NCBI GenBank assembly: GCA_937918905.1
Contig: CAKZSH010000367.1
Coordinates: forward strand, 1 to 34,881
DNA length: 34,881 nt
From: an uncultured Saprospiraceae bacterium
GTDB taxonomy: Bacteria; Bacteroidota; Bacteroidia; Chitinophagales; Saprospiraceae
Direction: 5' to 3'
Shown here: in pieces, positions 33,614 to 34,881 of the stretch
Position numbering within the stretch: position 1 is the first letter of the stretch
How the letters are laid out: every line of letters begins with the position of its first letter
Translations under genes and position numbers: made by a program
The notes under the pieces: model-generated
What the model was told of the DNA's origin: nothing
The model's database searches: none
What the model saw: the letters and a program-made list of their open reading frames with translations, nothing else

Positions 33614-34881
33614 ATGAACAAACTACTATTTTTTATAGGAATAATCTTATTCCTAAATGCTTGCCAACAAGATACTTCCGAAAATACAATTGCTACCAAA
33701 AAGGAAGAAACTAAGCCTTCCTACATTCCTGGAGACTTACCGACTTGGGCGCAAAGTGCAACCATTTACGAAGTGAATCTTAGACAATATTCTCCTGAAG
33801 GAAGTGTAAATTATTTTACCACACAGCTTCCACGATTAAAAGAAATGGGAGTAGATATTCTTTGGTTTATGCCTTTGCATCCCATCAGTATGACCAATCG
33901 AAAGGCAACTCCTGACATCATGATTGAAGATGTAAAAGATCCAGAGGAAAAGAAAAAATACTTGGGAAGTCCTTATTCTGTAACGGATTACCGTGGATTC
34001 AATCCTGAATATGGAACCATCGAGGATTTTAAAACAATGATAAAAAAATCTCATGAATTAGGGATGCGAGTCATTATTGATTGGGTTCCAAATCATACTG
34101 GATGGGATCATCAATGGATCAAAGACCACCCTGATTGGTACACTCGAGTAGATGGGAAAATTATCAAATCGCCGACGCTTAAAGGAAACCCTACAGATTG
34201 GTACGATACAGCAGAATTGAATTTTGATAATAAAGATATGCGGAAAGCAATGATTGCGGATATGTCATATTGGGTAACTGATGTAGGAGTTGATGGTTTT
34301 CGAATGGATGTTGCACACGATGTCCCTGCTGATTTTTGGGCGGAATGTAGTAAGGCTTTATTTGCCCTTGGAAATATTTTTATGTTGGCAGAAGGTCAAG
34401 AAGCCGATCAGGTGAATAATGGATATTTTCATGCGGATTATGGTTGGGATATTCATCATTTAATGAATGGTATTGCAAAGGGAGAAAAGACAACTACTGT
34501 TTTGGATGAGTGGCTGGTCAATGATAGAAAGAATTTCAAAAAAGGTTTTCATATGATGTTTACATCCAATCATGATGAGAATACTTGGGCAGGAACTGTT
34601 TTTGACCGTATGGGAAAAGGTCATAAAACTTGGGGCGTGTTTGCTGCGACTTTTGATGGAATGCCATTGTGTTATTCAGGACAAGAGTCGGCGAATAAAA
34701 AGCGATTGGAGTTTTTTACTAAAGATGCGATTGAATGGGGGAATTATGAATACGCTGATTTTTATAAAACTTTGTTTGAATTAAAACATAAAAACAAAGC
34801 ACTTTGGAATGGCGACTTTGGTGGAGAACCTCAAAAAATAGAAACTGGGAATAAAAATGTTTATGCTTATTATCGTGAAAA
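33614..34881 (+). CDS. GH13 alpha-amylase lipoprotein, 3' end outside window
   Basis: The open frame starts at the ATG at 33614 and continues past the window end; 422 codons are visible. The lipobox ends FLNAC (C17), followed by QQDTSE and a short linker. The GH13 regions are present in order: DWVPNH (region I), GFRMDVAH with nucleophile D232 (region II), LAEGQE with acid/base E260 (region III) and SNHDEN with H320 and D321 (region IV). The TIM barrel begins at about residue 45 (WAQSATIYEVNLRQYSPEGS). It hydrolyses alpha-1,4-glucans or maltodextrins in the periplasm or at the surface and would feed maltose to the maltose phosphorylase encoded upstream. Exact subfamily is not determined. Confidence 0.92.
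   Translation, partial: MNKLLFFIGIILFLNACQQDTSENTIATKKEETKPSYIPGDLPTWAQSATIYEVNLRQYSPEGSVNYFTTQLPRLKEMGVDILWFMPLHPISMTNRKATPDIMIEDVKDPEEKKKYLGSPYSVTDYRGFNPEYGTIEDFKTMIKKSHELGMRVIIDWVPNHTGWDHQWIKDHPDWYTRVDGKIIKSPTLKGNPTDWYDTAELNFDNKDMRKAMIADMSYWVTDVGVDGFRMDVAHDVPADFWAECSKALFALGNIFMLAEGQEADQVNNGYFHADYGWDIHHLMNGIAKGEKTTTVLDEWLVNDRKNFKKGFHMMFTSNHDENTWAGTVFDRMGKGHKTWGVFAATFDGMPLCYSGQESANKKRLEFFTKDAIEWGNYEYADFYKTLFELKHKNKALWNGDFGGEPQKIETGNKNVYAYYRE

Noticed and set aside
1-34881. tRNA, rRNA, riboswitch and transposase genes
   Set aside because: No cloverleaf, conserved rRNA segment, known riboswitch core or transposase motif was recognised by eye; a tool search could still find small RNAs.

Overview
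The window is AT-rich chromosomal DNA from a member of the phylum Bacteroidota. Support comes from a SusC/SusD pair, a type IX secretion (T9SS) C-terminal sorting domain, a triple-Tyr (Y_Y_Y) sensor-regulator, DUF3810, DUF4212/VC_2705-type symporter genes, many lipoproteins, and start codons preceded by A/T-rich leaders without Shine-Dalgarno sequences. The gene content and intergenic hairpins resemble Saprospirales, but that placement is an impression, not a demonstration. No rRNA, tRNA, CRISPR array or transposase gene was recognised.

Region 1 (1-5004) is housekeeping and envelope: thioredoxin, a thioredoxin-like lipoprotein lacking the CxxC motif, a DUF3810 membrane metallopeptidase, a GT-C (ArnT/PMT-like) glycosyltransferase and a PorV/PorQ-like outer-membrane barrel.

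Region 2 (5268-22250) is a polysaccharide utilisation locus, most likely for laminarin or another beta-1,3-glucan. On the minus strand are a 958-residue T9SS-secreted protein made of five tandem carbohydrate-binding-like repeats and a membrane-bound propeller/Y_Y_Y/HTH regulator. Divergently, on the plus strand, lie SusC, SusD, a PKD surface lipoprotein, two GH16 endo-glucanase lipoproteins (one with a Calx-beta domain) and a GH3 beta-glucosidase. The expected flow is: surface binding and GH16 cleavage, SusCD import, GH3 hydrolysis to glucose. Related 33-nt hairpins follow susC, susD and the second GH16 gene and may set transcript stoichiometry.

Region 3 (22258-29421) holds a fused DnaQ exonuclease/UvrC-like GIY-YIG nuclease, a NamZ/DUF1343 exo-muramidase, a DUF4212 plus sodium/solute symporter pair, and tilS. 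The 660-bp gap after the NamZ gene is packed with repeat elements.

Region 4 (29649-34881) is an alpha-glucan module: beta-phosphoglucomutase, GH65 maltose phosphorylase, a His-rich lipoprotein, and a GH13 alpha-amylase lipoprotein that runs off the window.

The most unexplained structure is non-coding. At least five families of imperfect palindromic elements (45 to about 230 bp) fill the intergenic gaps; several recur in the window and three supply the stop codon of the adjacent gene. The best candidates for undescribed biology are these elements and the five-repeat secreted protein.
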